From: Promethearchaeota archaeon
GTDB taxonomy: Archaea; Asgardarchaeota; Lokiarchaeia; Sigyniarchaeales; SOKP01
Reading direction: 5' to 3'
DNA: 64,000 bases
NCBI GenBank assembly: GCA_011364925.1
Contig: RDOA01000003.1
Span: 1 to 64,000 of the forward strand
Shown here: positions 45,132 through 54,165 of the stretch, piece after piece
Position numbering within the stretch: position 1 is the first letter of the stretch
Layout: the number at the start of each line of letters is the position of its first letter
Translations under genes and position numbers: made by a program
The notes under the pieces: generated by a model
Databases searched by the model: none
What the model was told of the DNA's origin: nothing
The model's input: the letters and a program-made list of their open reading frames with translations, nothing else

Positions 45132-46367
45132 ATGATCACTCAAGAAGTTGTATCCTGCCCTATAATCCCCTATAAGAAGTTAAATCCCGGTTCCGTAGAC
45201 GAATTTTTAGGCATATTTGAGGATGTGTTAAACTTAGACCTAGAACGCGGTATGGAATTAGACTTCGTGATCGACAGTAAATTAGGTAATAATAAAATTA
45301 GTCCGACTCTCGTGCTTGCCAAACCTTGCGATGCAGAAGATATTGCCAATATTTGTAAAGAAGTGTACGAATGCTCGTATCCCTATAAAGAGATTGAGGA
45401 CAAGCATAGTGTCAAAAAAATGATTGAAAGTCCCGAACATCATTTTATCCTCTTTAAAATAGGTGATGATATAGCCGGATGCTTCAGATGTGCGTTAGAT
45501 TTCGAGCATAAAAAGGGGTATACCGGTGGGTTCATGGTCAGAAAGGAATATCAGAAGTCCCTTGATGTTACCAAAGCAATTATAGGTTCGTATGCTTGGA
45601 TGTGGAGCACCTATCGAAAGGAAATTCTGATGTGGTATTGCGAGAATCGGACAGCACACGCAGCTTCCCAGTATATTACTTCCGTTTGCGGTATCAATAC
45701 TGTCGCGTTTTTTCCAAACAAAGATGTCTTTTACAATCGAGTAGAATCCGATGTTATGGGTGTCATTTATCAAGAAAAAGCTTTAATCGAACAGAGAGAG
45801 CGTCAAACTCCTAGCCTAATTAGGAGCGCCCTCGATAGTTTTTTACATTGCGATAACCTATATGGATTGGGAGGGTTCAAGTTAGTTTCTCCTGATCTTA
45901 TGATTGATTACGCGAAGGTTTCGGAACTACAAAAAAGGTTTCGAAAGGATGTGATCGCAGATAAATACGGCTACAAATATTATCAATTTTTTTTAAGTGG
46001 AACAAAATCATATTTTACATTTTTACACACGCCTAACATTCAGAATATAGAGAAAACTAAGTATTACGTTAATTCCTTGGAAGAATTATATGTATATTTA
46101 GAAGAGTTATTGAAGTGTATAAAAGAAAACGCTATTAGATATAGCGAAGTGTTTGTTTCTGCTTTCTGTCCAGAGCACCAACAATTGTTTTATGAGTTTG
46201 GATTTAGAGCGAGAGGATATGTGCCATGTTGGGCTTACAATAAATCAGAAAATGTGTTTGAGGATTATGTCGTTTTTAACTATTTCGAAGGAGAAGTGTC
46301 TCAAGCTGAGCTTCTACCGATAGGCCAAGAGCTATTCGATATTTTAAATCTACAAATTAATGTTTAA
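45132..46367 (+). CDS. GNAT-family acetyltransferase-like protein
   Basis: A 411-residue protein. Residues of about 60-220 follow the GNAT fold (LVLAKPCDAEDIANICKEVY, then HHFILFKIGDDIAGCFRC and GGFMVRKEYQKSLDVTKAI), where the last segment is in the acetyl-CoA-binding position though the Q/RxxGxG/A signature is weak. The region from 230 to 411 looks like a second, degenerate acyltransferase-type domain (LLKCIKENAIRYSEVFVSAF). Substrate unknown. It is divergent from the E1-like gene, and ACTATATAAAA at about 45030-45041 may serve as promoter. Confidence 0.65.
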   Translation: MITQEVVSCPIIPYKKLNPGSVDEFLGIFEDVLNLDLERGMELDFVIDSKLGNNKISPTLVLAKPCDAEDIANICKEVYECSYPYKEIEDKHSVKKMIESPEHHFILFKIGDDIAGCFRCALDFEHKKGYTGGFMVRKEYQKSLDVTKAIIGSYAWMWSTYRKEILMWYCENRTAHAASQYITSVCGINTVAFFPNKDVFYNRVESDVMGVIYQEKALIEQRERQTPSLIRSALDSFLHCDNLYGLGGFKLVSPDLMIDYAKVSELQKRFRKDVIADKYGYKYYQFFLSGTKSYFTFLHTPNIQNIEKTKYYVNSLEELYVYLEELLKCIKENAIRYSEVFVSAFCPEHQQLFYEFGFRARGYVPCWAYNKSENVFEDYVVFNYFEGEVSQAELLPIGQELFDILNLQINV

Positions 46368-46411
46368 TTGAATTACCAACTTTTAAATAACGAATTTTGT
46401 TATTAAAGTTT

Positions 46412-46996
46412 ATGAATAAATTTCCAAGAGATAAATACGAAATTATAGATCTAATTTTTACATTCCTTTTTGCTATAAGTTTTACCTTAACAGCTCTCCT
46501 CCTTTTAGATAATTTGATAGTTTCTATAATTTATATCATTTTAGTTGGTCTTTTTTCGCTTGTAACCATATTTTTGTGGTTTGTACAGAATCCATTTAAT
46601 ATGTATTTAGTCAGAACATTTGCCTTTACCAACTTTTTATTCACATTTATAGCGATTATTGCTTACGTTTTACCACCAATTGAAGATGTAGTAAATCCAT
46701 ATATCTCAATTATTATGATATTGCTGCTTATCCCTTCAATTTTCTATCTCGCAATTACAACTAGGTTTGTAGCAACTTCAACCCTTAAGTATAAAAGAAC
46801 AGGGGCAGCGCTAGCTTTTATGGGAAGAATTAAAAATGTCGAGCAAGCTTTATATGGAGATACAGTAGAGAATAAAATAAGACGAGAAGAAGCAATGGCT
46901 AAAATCAAGAAAGCATACAACCAAAAAATCGTAATAGTGTTATGCATCGTTTTTGCTTTATGTAGTATTTCTGCACTAATTTTTGGATTTTATTAG
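46412..46996 (+). CDS. Four-helix membrane protein, tandem paralog 1
   Basis: 194 residues from the ATG at 46412 (MNKFPRDKYEI). The track's earlier start adds five residues, but the neighbouring paralog begins MNDLPRKKSEI, which fixes the start. Helices are at about 11-30, 34-55, 63-88 and 95-113, followed by a cytosolic basic helix, and a last helix near 174-192. A TATA-like TTTTAAATAA lies near 46380-46389. Function unknown; the conserved cytosolic motif GRIKNVEQALYGD recurs in the paralog as GKIKNIEIALFGD. Confidence 0.65.
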   Translation: MNKFPRDKYEIIDLIFTFLFAISFTLTALLLLDNLIVSIIYIILVGLFSLVTIFLWFVQNPFNMYLVRTFAFTNFLFTFIAIIAYVLPPIEDVVNPYISIIMILLLIPSIFYLAITTRFVATSTLKYKRTGAALAFMGRIKNVEQALYGDTVENKIRREEAMAKIKKAYNQKIVIVLCIVFALCSISALIFGFY

Positions 46997-47074
46997 GTTT
47001 GTAAATTGAGTAAATGAAATTTATATCTAATCTATATACGAATATTTATATGCCGAATTGTATCAGTATAGTGT

Positions 47075-47659
47075 ATGAACGATCTTCCTAGAAAGAAATC
47101 CGAAATTCTGGATTTAACATTTACAATTCTTTTCACAATAAGTATGGTGTTAAACGTTTTATTTCTTCGTTTGAATTTAATAATATCTACAACATCTGTC
47201 ATTATATTCTTTCTCTTATCCGCTCGGGTTATACTTTATTGGATAGCAAGGAATCCTTTTAAAACATTATTAATTAGATCGTTTGCTTATACTAATTTCT
47301 TGTTTAGTATTGTAGCACTCATAACTTTAACGAGGCCTTCTTTTTCCGATACTCCAGACTATTTTCCATTTGGTATTGTATTTCTCCTCTTTTTACCATC
47401 TGGGATTTATACCTTACTTGCGATTTTCTCTCATAGAAGCTCAAGCCCCTTGGATAAAATTGCAGGGGCTGAGTTAGCTTTTTATGGGAAAATTAAAAAT
47501 ATTGAAATCGCTTTGTTTGGAGATAGCTTAGAGGTTGAAAAGAAGAGAAAAGAAGCAATTACTCAATTGAAAACAGTCTACAGGTATAAATTGATTGTAA
47601 TATTAAGTGTTCTATTTCCGATAATCAGTTTTATAGCTCTTATCATTGGATTTTTGTAA
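47075..47659 (+). CDS. Four-helix membrane protein, tandem paralog 2
   Basis: 194 residues, the same length and topology as the preceding gene. It has the shared N-terminus and the conserved cytosolic segment AGAELAFYGKIKNIEIALFGD just before the basic helix KKRKEAITQLK (quoted in part). A TATA-like ATATTTATAT lies about 30 bp upstream of its ATG, so it has its own promoter. Overall identity is modest, indicating an old duplication. Function unknown. Confidence 0.65.
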   Translation: MNDLPRKKSEILDLTFTILFTISMVLNVLFLRLNLIISTTSVIIFFLLSARVILYWIARNPFKTLLIRSFAYTNFLFSIVALITLTRPSFSDTPDYFPFGIVFLLFLPSGIYTLLAIFSHRSSSPLDKIAGAELAFYGKIKNIEIALFGDSLEVEKKRKEAITQLKTVYRYKLIVILSVLFPIISFIALIIGFL

Positions 47660-47713
47660 TGGAATTTAGCCTTCAAATTTTGATTTTTTCCTTTATATAC
47701 ATACCTTGGAGAA

Positions 47714-48916
47714 TTGGTTATAGAACTAAAAAAATGTGATTATAGAGTGGAAATTAGTTTAAAAAAACCAGTTCACCAGGAAGTTGTAGTTTTTAACACA
47801 CGCAAGATCGCTGAGATTCAATTAGTGTTGACAGAAATTTTATACGTACCTAACGAAAAATTAAAACTTGTAGTCGTTTTAGAATTACTTGATTATTTAA
47901 AAGACAAGTTTTCAAAGCCAAACTATAAAATCGAATTCGTTTACACAAAAGAAGGAAATGTCATCACGGGTTTTGTAGTGTGTCAAATAGATACAGATTA
48001 CAGAAGTTACGGCATGAAATGTCCGAGTTTTGGGTGGCTTCACGCTAAGGATTTTCGCTCCTGTGAACTACTAATGAACGAGTGCGAAGATTTTGTAAGG
48101 AGGAATAAATTTCGAAAAATTCGAGGTCCAATCAATTTTCCAAAAAAAATAGGGGGAATTGGATTTCAAACTGAAGGTTTTGAGGCTCCTATGCTTAGTG
48201 GAGTCGCGTTCAACGAGCCAAGTTCGAGAATCTTGGAGTACTTAGAGGAGTTGGGTTATAAAAAGGACTCAAAATATAGCTGTGTGGAAGTAATCCAAAC
48301 GAATTGGAAGAAGGGGTACGCACTAGATAAGAATCTAATAATGCGATTTCTGCCTTTGAATGAAATCAGAAAATTACGCTCTGAAATATTATCTCTTGCT
48401 CAACATTCCTTTCACTCGGTTTTAGCAGATGCTCTAGGAGGTCACTCTCGTTTCGAAGAGTTCATGGATTCGTATAAGCATCTTTATGGAGAAGGGGCTG
48501 AAATTAAAAAAGAATTGGATCAAAGCTCTTATTCGTCAATACCTGAGTTCATCGAGATGTGGGAATCAATAGATTTCAATAGTATCGTTCCTTGTTGTGA
48601 TATGGCTTTCGATCGAACCACGGGTGAACTTGTGGGAATAATAATGGCCTTTCCCAACTTATTCCAGTTATGGAGTAGGGAACCACTCACCCAATTAAAT
48701 ATCGATACGGTGATTATCAAAAAAGAGTACGCGGGACGCGGTATATTTTCTTCTCTGGGCAATGTAGGGCAATTAACATGTAAATTATACGGTCTTGATT
48801 ACCTTGAAGGTACAACCATTTGGGCAAACAACGATCGCGCCGTAAAAACCATTTTTCCTCATTGTAAACCAGTTAGAACGCATTATGTTGTTCAGAAGCG
48901 GATTTTAAGAAAATAA
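47714..48916 (+). CDS. GNAT-like acyltransferase (YghO-type)
   Basis: A 400-residue protein. Its central block (RKIRGPINFPKKIGGIGFQ, GFEAPMLSGV) matches large GNAT-like proteins of the YghO type, and the acetyl-CoA loop appears near 355-365 as YAGRGIFSSLG. Substrate unknown. The TATA-like TTTATATAC near 47692-47700 lies so close to the TTG at 47714 that translation may be leaderless or begin at the in-frame GTG 47747. Confidence 0.7.
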   Translation: MVIELKKCDYRVEISLKKPVHQEVVVFNTRKIAEIQLVLTEILYVPNEKLKLVVVLELLDYLKDKFSKPNYKIEFVYTKEGNVITGFVVCQIDTDYRSYGMKCPSFGWLHAKDFRSCELLMNECEDFVRRNKFRKIRGPINFPKKIGGIGFQTEGFEAPMLSGVAFNEPSSRILEYLEELGYKKDSKYSCVEVIQTNWKKGYALDKNLIMRFLPLNEIRKLRSEILSLAQHSFHSVLADALGGHSRFEEFMDSYKHLYGEGAEIKKELDQSSYSSIPEFIEMWESIDFNSIVPCCDMAFDRTTGELVGIIMAFPNLFQLWSREPLTQLNIDTVIIKKEYAGRGIFSSLGNVGQLTCKLYGLDYLEGTTIWANNDRAVKTIFPHCKPVRTHYVVQKRILRK

Positions 48917-49032
48917 TTTTTCCTTTTTTTATTTTTACTGGGCTGTAAAGTCGATTTTTGCTATACTTTTTATATTTATTCACTATTATTAATGTAAATA
49001 TTATTTTTTCGATAAAATAAGGATGATTTGAT

Positions 49033-49497
49033 ATGGAGAAATTTAATTTAGAACTTATTAAAAAATACTTCTGGCTGATAAATTTAGTCACAGGGTTATT
49101 GGGAGTTGTTTCGGCGTTCATTCCATCTTGGGGTGGTACAGAGGGAGCAAATCTGATAAGTGTGTGGTACTGGGGATTTTATTACTTGGAAGGATTTCAT
49201 GATCTTGAGGAGCCGGCAATAACAGCTACTGGAGTAGTAGTAGCAATTATGTTATTGGTAGGAGCAGCCTTAATCCTCTATTCCGCAATATCGGCTAAAA
49301 GAAAGGAAGAACCTAAAAAATTATTTACCTTAATAGGCGGAATCCTCTATCTTGTAGCACCAAGTTTGTTTATGATTACCATGGCAGGTCTTATGGATAC
49401 CTTTTGGGTCGAATACTTTGCTAGTGTTGGTTTGATTTTTCCCTATATTGCCGGTGTGATCACAATATTTAGTTGGTTTTCGCTAAGACGGAATTAA
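49033..49497 (+). CDS. Four-helix membrane protein
   Basis: A 154-residue protein with helices at about 12-32, 57-80, 90-112 and 120-148 and short loops; the only longer loop holds SWGGTEGANLISVWYWG. Its ATG has GGATGATTTG just upstream. Function unknown. It ends 15 bp before a ten-base T-run. Confidence 0.65.
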   Translation: MEKFNLELIKKYFWLINLVTGLLGVVSAFIPSWGGTEGANLISVWYWGFYYLEGFHDLEEPAITATGVVVAIMLLVGAALILYSAISAKRKEEPKKLFTLIGGILYLVAPSLFMITMAGLMDTFWVEYFASVGLIFPYIAGVITIFSWFSLRRN

Positions 49498-49512
49498 TTT
49501 CGAAATTAATTC

Positions 49513-49522
49513 TTTTTTTTTT
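49513..49522 (+). terminator. T-run terminator
   Basis: Ten T bases shortly after the stop of the four-helix membrane protein at 49497, in the expected orientation for archaeal termination. Confidence 0.5.
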
Positions 49523-49634
49523 GTTTACACATCCGCTTTCTACAAACTTGTAAAACCTTAAATATCTCCGAATAACTTTAATAATTACTAGAAAATCTAA
49601 TCGTAAAAATTAAAAAAACAAAGAGGAAATAATC

Positions 49635-49958
49635 ATGCCATATATTATTGTATATATTACGTACCCTTCTGATATAAATGATGAGGTAAGGGATAAGTTT
49701 TTTGAGGTAGTAAAAGAATTTCCTTTCGAAAAGGAGCTTGGAAAAGAGACGATTCAAGTCGCTTCAAATACTAATGCTCACGGTGTAGAAGTAGTAAGCG
49801 TTGTGGATGTAAAACAAGGGAAATTAGAAGAAGCCTGGAAATGGGCTCGTAATAGAATGAGACCCTTCCAGAGTATTAAGGGTTTAGAGTACGATCTGAG
49901 GCTCTGGAACACGCTAGCTGAAGCTTTAGAAGGAACTGGGCGTTCTCCCCCAGAGTAA
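49635..49958 (+). CDS. Small alpha/beta protein, unknown
   Basis: A 107-residue soluble protein beginning MPYIIVYITYPSDIN, with an AGAGGAAATAATC ribosome binding site right before the ATG. The alternating strand-helix-strand pattern (YIIVYITYP, VRDKFFEVVKEF, VEVVSVVDV, EAWKWARNRM) suggests a ferredoxin-like or dimeric alpha/beta barrel fold. Such folds occur in small regulators and monooxygenases; no catalytic residues are evident. Single gene. Confidence 0.6.
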   Translation: MPYIIVYITYPSDINDEVRDKFFEVVKEFPFEKELGKETIQVASNTNAHGVEVVSVVDVKQGKLEEAWKWARNRMRPFQSIKGLEYDLRLWNTLAEALEGTGRSPPE

Positions 49959-49987
49959 ACTATCCAAAATTATTTTTAACTTTTTTT

Positions 49988-50530
49988 TTAACTTCTAGTT
50001 CTTAAACCGATAATTCGACGAGTTAATGCATTAACAGCATCTTCGACCACCTTAATATCATCTGGACTGGCTTCTACATACAACCCGCCTTCCCTTTCGG
50101 CAAAAGCTCTTGCTTCTTCTCGATCAATGACTTCTCCTACATCTTCGAGGAGATCTGCTTTATTACCAATTAAAACAAACGGAATGTTTTCATTACTGAA
50201 CTCTCGAACTTCAGTGAGCCATTTCCTTGTTTCTAGATAATTCTGCTCCCGAGTTAGGTCGAAAACCAATAAGGCACCAGCCGCACCTTTATAAAAAGTT
50301 GATCTTATGAACTCAAACTTTTGTTGCCCTCCAATATCCCATATTGAAAGCGTTGCAACCTCTCCGGGTATAAACTCCACATCTTTGGTGAGGATGTCTA
50401 CTCCGACCGTTAACTTGTAATTCGCAGCAAATCGGTTTTTGATAATTCTTTGAATTACCCGATTATTAGCTAAATTCCTTCCAATCAGCAATATTTTCAA
50501 TTTAAAACTCGACATTATTTGCTTCGACAA
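49988..50530 (-). CDS. Ras/Rab-like small GTPase with destroyed P-loop
   Basis: A 180-residue protein with the whole Ras-superfamily layout: KILLIG strand, switch I-type LTVGVDIL, switch II WDIGGQQKFEFIRSTFYKG, G4 NKAD in LIGNKADL, and helix 5. The G1 loop, normally GxxxxGK[ST], reads GRNLANNR, so the glycine, the phosphate-binding Lys and the Mg-binding Ser/Thr are all missing. G5 reads EASPD. There is no C-terminal cysteine for lipidation. It probably does not bind nucleotide in the normal way and may act as a pseudo-GTPase. Asgard genomes are rich in this superfamily. Confidence 0.85.
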   Translation of the reverse strand: MSKQIMSSFKLKILLIGRNLANNRVIQRIIKNRFAANYKLTVGVDILTKDVEFIPGEVATLSIWDIGGQQKFEFIRSTFYKGAAGALLVFDLTREQNYLETRKWLTEVREFSNENIPFVLIGNKADLLEDVGEVIDREEARAFAEREGGLYVEASPDDIKVVEDAVNALTRRIIGLRTRS

Positions 50531-50644
50531 AACCCATGTTGTTATAAGAAAATCTAGACTTATAAATAGATTCCATATATGGATTATCAGTTTGAAATTT
50601 TTCCTTTAAATTATGATGAATATTTTGAGTTATAACTAAATTAG

Positions 50645-52351
50645 ATGATAATTAATTCGAGTTTAAAAAGAATGACACTAGCGTTAGTCAAAGTATCGTG
50701 TATTAACGATCGCCTAATCCCTTTAGGTTTGGCGTGTTTACAGGCGTATTTGAAGCAACAGACACAACCAGTTCGCGTTTTTAACTTCAGGACTTCGAAT
50801 TACACTTTGCCAAAAGTGATGTTCGATCCTCTCATTCAATTAGATTTAACAGATTTCATTATGAACCATCAAGACTTTCCAATAATGATTCCCCTCGTGG
50901 ACGATCTCCTTCGAAATCTTCGACCTAACTTTGAGGAAGGCGTATATCCTGAGATCGTGAAAGATTATTCTAAGAGGATGTTCGAAGCTCCGGAAACGAC
51001 CATAAAGCGTTTTGAAGCGATGATGAAGTATTGTAAGAGTACTGTTCTAGAAGAATTAAAAGAATATGATATAATTGCATTTTCGGTGAATTACCTTAAC
51101 ATTTTGGAAACAGTGATTTCTTCTTGCTTCTTAAAGCAACATAATCCAGACTGTATAATCGTTTGGGGCGGACCCTCCATCACTCAATCCTTTGAAGCGT
51201 ACAAGCTTTTTTTGAGGAGAAGAATATGTAATGGCCTTGTAATTGGAGAAGGAGAAAATCCGTTATTAGAAATTGCAAAAGGAACGGAGTTAACCAAAAT
51301 AAAGGGCGTAATGACCTTAGATCACCAACAAAATTATAGTTATTCACCTGGAATTCAACTTGATTTAGATACACTTCCTACTCCCGATTACACCGATATC
51401 CCATTAGATACCTATTATCAAATTGCTTCAACCTATAGATCGCGTGGGTGTACAAATAGGTGTCAATTTTGTGCCGAGTGGAAGCTCTTCGGTCCGCGTT
51501 TTAGAATTCGGTCAGTAGAAAAAGTAGTCCAAGATATAGAGATCATCGTGCGAACATTTAAACCGAGGTTCATGTTGTTTGGAGAGTCGTTAATCAACGA
51601 TAATCTCGAATATTTTGAGCAACTTTGCGATCAACTTATAGAAAAGCACTTAAATATCAAGTTTGGAACTCATTTTCGAGCCAACATTACTCCGAGCCTC
51701 GCTAGAAAGGCAAAATTAGCGGGATTTGAGGACGCGTGGGTGGGACTCGAAGCGTTCTCAGATTCGGAACTTAAAGAAATGAATAAAGGAACCAGCGTTA
51801 ACCATAACATGGAAACCATTGAAAACCTAACTCAGGCGGGTGTAAACGTGCTCGCGATGCTTGTTGTAGGTTATAGCGATTACGAGAACGAGATAGCCAA
51901 CTGTAACAATGTGATCCGAACGATAGAACACTTCTCTAAACAATATTACGTTGATCTGAAGGGAATTGAGCGTCCGCTTCCGATTCAATTTCGTCCAGCA
52001 CCAATGTATATCGTCCCTGGTTCATTTGATTACCAAGCGAAAAAAGGTACCGCGACATTTCCGTGGATATGTGCTTTTAAGAGTCAGAAGAACACACAAC
52101 AGATTACTGAATTAGAAAAAGAGTTAAGTGATATACCTTATTCGTTTGACCGTCCGATATCTAAGGACCAAATAGTAAGTTTTATGGCGCAAATTCAAGA
52201 CGCTGATAGAAATGCCGGTTTTATGATTGGTGGCGTTATGAAATATGCGATCGAATACACTATGGAAATGAGGAGAAAGAACCGTCAGAATCGAAAAACT
52301 GAAAGAATAGGAATATCAGCTCAGAGATTCGAAGCGAAAGTCAAACATTAA
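50645..52351 (+). CDS. B12-binding-type radical SAM protein
   Basis: A 568-residue protein (start possibly the ATG at 50672, MTLALVKVSC). The N-terminal ~230 residues resemble a cobalamin-binding domain (PLGLACLQAYL...VFNFRT, later IIVWGGPSITQSFE), but the DxHxxG cobalamin ligand motif is not evident. The radical SAM core has RGCTNRCQFC, the CxxxCxxC iron-sulfur motif, and continues to about residue 440. The C-terminal ~120 residues are helical. Enzymes of this class methylate or rearrange unreactive carbons; substrate unknown. Single gene. Confidence 0.85.
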   Translation: MIINSSLKRMTLALVKVSCINDRLIPLGLACLQAYLKQQTQPVRVFNFRTSNYTLPKVMFDPLIQLDLTDFIMNHQDFPIMIPLVDDLLRNLRPNFEEGVYPEIVKDYSKRMFEAPETTIKRFEAMMKYCKSTVLEELKEYDIIAFSVNYLNILETVISSCFLKQHNPDCIIVWGGPSITQSFEAYKLFLRRRICNGLVIGEGENPLLEIAKGTELTKIKGVMTLDHQQNYSYSPGIQLDLDTLPTPDYTDIPLDTYYQIASTYRSRGCTNRCQFCAEWKLFGPRFRIRSVEKVVQDIEIIVRTFKPRFMLFGESLINDNLEYFEQLCDQLIEKHLNIKFGTHFRANITPSLARKAKLAGFEDAWVGLEAFSDSELKEMNKGTSVNHNMETIENLTQAGVNVLAMLVVGYSDYENEIANCNNVIRTIEHFSKQYYVDLKGIERPLPIQFRPAPMYIVPGSFDYQAKKGTATFPWICAFKSQKNTQQITELEKELSDIPYSFDRPISKDQIVSFMAQIQDADRNAGFMIGGVMKYAIEYTMEMRRKNRQNRKTERIGISAQRFEAKVKH

Positions 52352-52421
52352 TATTGTTTATTCTAAACACCGTACTAAAAATTTAAATAAGAAGCATTCA
52401 ATTTCAAACTTGGTTACAAAA

Positions 52422-52820
52422 ATGTCGAATCCAACAAAAGAAGATGCAGCATTATTACTTCAATTAATGTCGTATTTTGCTGCGAATGAAAAAAATAGTC
52501 TAGCCTCCGACTGGGTTTACGAAAAATTTAGCGAAAAGAGCTATGATGATTTCAAAACCAAGTATCCGCCTGGGAGTGAAGGATATAAAAACGTAATGCG
52601 AGTAGCTAGTAATGGGGAGCTTATCGGCATGCTCGTTAACAAAGATCTTCTCAGTGAAGATCTAGTCTTTGATTTAATGGGAGCTTTGCTTTGGGAAAAA
52701 TTAGGACCTATTGTTCATGGTATCCGAAAGGACGCAAATATGTCTAGACTTTTCGAAAATTATGAAGTTTGTGCCAAGAAATATCAAGCATGGGCAGATC
52801 AAAATCCTCCTAAAGTTTAG
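52422..52820 (+). CDS. Helical protein resembling DUF4760-type proteins
   Basis: 132 residues from the ATG at 52422; the track's TTG is four codons earlier. All-helical, with the segment GELIGMLVNKDLLSEDLVFD and WEKLGPIVHGIRK, a pattern I associate with small DUF4760-like proteins. It has no catalytic motif and no membrane segment. It stands alone and is followed by a ten-base T-run. The family assignment is tentative. Confidence 0.55.
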   Translation: MSNPTKEDAALLLQLMSYFAANEKNSLASDWVYEKFSEKSYDDFKTKYPPGSEGYKNVMRVASNGELIGMLVNKDLLSEDLVFDLMGALLWEKLGPIVHGIRKDANMSRLFENYEVCAKKYQAWADQNPPKV

Positions 52821-52840
52821 AAAATTAAAATTTTTTACAA

Positions 52841-52850
52841 TTTTTTTTTT
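52841..52850 (+). terminator. T-run terminator
   Basis: Ten T bases 21 bp after the stop at 52820, on the coding strand. Confidence 0.5.
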
Positions 52851-52998
52851 AATTGAAAACTATTCTAATTCAACTTAAATAAACGCTAAATTTTCTTTAT
52901 AAGATTGAAAATGTTTATTCTTTCGTTTAATGAATTAATTAAATTTATTAACTGCTATTTTTTTTCAATTATAAAAATGAAGTAGTTGATTTTGCTCT

Positions 52999-53259
52999 AT
53001 GGATCAAATTACTGGTATACTTTCAGCAGAAGTAGTTGGAAAAGGTACTAAATCTGAAGGCCCAAAGTATTTTCTACAACCGTTAGACGATTACGCTACT
53101 AAATGGTCTAAAATACTAGTGAGAAAGCAAGCTCATTTATGGGAAAACGATCGAGTCCTTCACCATTATGTAGGTAAAAAAGTGGTGATTTTAGGCAAGA
53201 TCACTGAAACTAAAAGCACTATAACAGTAGATTATGAGTTCGTGGAAGAAGTAGATTGA
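52999..53259 (+). CDS. Small OB-fold-like protein
   Basis: An 86-residue protein with five predicted strands in OB-fold order (ITGILSAEVVG, KYFLQPLDD, WSKILVRKQ, KKVVILGKITET, STITVDYEFVEE). The strand GKKVVILGKI followed by TKSTITVD resembles single-domain nucleic-acid-binding OB proteins. Binding is inferred from the fold pattern only. It converges with the two-gene minus-strand operon. Confidence 0.55.
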   Translation: MDQITGILSAEVVGKGTKSEGPKYFLQPLDDYATKWSKILVRKQAHLWENDRVLHHYVGKKVVILGKITETKSTITVDYEFVEEVD

Positions 53260-53264
53260 GGAAG

Positions 53265-53489
53265 TTATACTTTCATTTTTTCAGTTTTAAGGTACTTGCA
53301 GAAATAATCGTCTTTACGAGCATCGTTTTGTTTAGATTTTCGTTCCCGCAGCACTTCGTTTATCAATTCTACGCTACCTCTTTTTAAAAACATTCGAATA
53401 AATTTTAATTCGTTTACACTGATATTGAGCGTTTGTAAGAATTCGGGATGACGATACTGCCCCCAATCTAAATTACGAATCTTTCTCAT
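53265..53489 (-). CDS. Small basic protein, second gene of an overlapping pair
   Basis: 74 residues from the ATG at 53489 (MRKIRNLDWGQ), preceded by AAGAGG 6-7 bp upstream. The track start at 53534 is rejected because this ATG overlaps the TGA of the upstream small gene (ATGA). The protein is helical and Lys/Arg-rich with an Asp/Lys-rich tail. Two short overlapping genes could be a toxin-antitoxin pair, but no known family was recognised, so this stays a guess. Confidence 0.55.
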   Translation of the reverse strand: MRKIRNLDWGQYRHPEFLQTLNISVNELKFIRMFLKRGSVELINEVLRERKSKQNDARKDDYFCKYLKTEKMKV

Positions 53490-53654
53490 GGCGGTAACCT
53501 CTTTTTTATGTATGATCGCATCACAATGTCCCAATATTCAGGACTATAACATCCAGCATCGATTGTGTTCTCAAACGAGTGAAAGTCGCGTTTAAAATCA
53601 TCCCCCTTGATTGGTTCTCTTCCTAATTTAAACTTATAAATTTTAACGCACCAT
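53486..53654 (-). CDS. Small protein (about 55 aa) with one-base disruption after the start
   Basis: Missing from the ORF track. The frame ending in TGA 53486-53488 encodes KIYKFKLGREPIKGDDF, then FHSFENTIDAGCYSPEYWD and a KKRLPP end, which looks strongly coding. It has no standard start in frame. The ATG at 53654 begins M-V-R but is followed by TAA unless one T of CGTTAAAA is removed, giving MVRKIYKF. A TATA-like CTTTAAATAG lies about 38 bp upstream of the ATG at the right place. The 4-bp stop/start overlap with the next gene confirms the frame. Function unknown. Confidence 0.5.
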
Positions 53655-53804
53655 TGACTTGTTTATACTTTCTAAATACCCCTAAACTATTTAAAGGAAA
53701 ATTTGAAAATCGACTATTAGAACAATTTTGACAAAATTTTTTTTTAAATAAAAATAAATCTTTAATTCCTCAATATAATCAAATTTAGTTATCTGAAACC
53801 AATA

Positions 53805-54149
53805 ATGACATGCGAATTTTGCGGTATTTCGCTTAAAGGATCTAGAAAGAAAACTGTCGAGCACATTAACATATCGCAACCACATCAAACTCATCATTTC
53901 TGCTCGTTATCTTGTAAAGATAGATGGTGTTTACAGCTTCAGAGATACAAAGCTCGACTTATAGTTATTTGGTCAATAGGTTCTTATGCAGGAAGGTATT
54001 TTTTCGTGAAGAAACTAATGAAAGTTCGAAGTCCATCTTTGTTAAGCTTAGCAACGAATAGATCTTATTTTAAACCTAAGCTTCAAGAGATTGAATTATT
54101 ACAATTAGTAAATTTACATGATAGAAAGGTATTGAAGGTAAGGGACTGA
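53805..54149 (+). CDS. TRASH/MYM-type zinc-finger protein
   Basis: A 114-residue protein. Its first 45 residues carry CEFCG and, about 27 residues later, HHFCSLSCKDRW, the spacing and FCSxxC core of TRASH-like zinc knuckles. The rest is basic and helical (KARLIVIWSIGSYAGRYFFVKKLMK). TRASH domains occur in metal sensors and DNA- or ribosome-associated proteins. Function here is not known. Confidence 0.6.
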   Translation: MTCEFCGISLKGSRKKTVEHINISQPHQTHHFCSLSCKDRWCLQLQRYKARLIVIWSIGSYAGRYFFVKKLMKVRSPSLLSLATNRSYFKPKLQEIELLQLVNLHDRKVLKVRD

Positions 54150-54165
54150 AAGTAAAGAGGATTTT

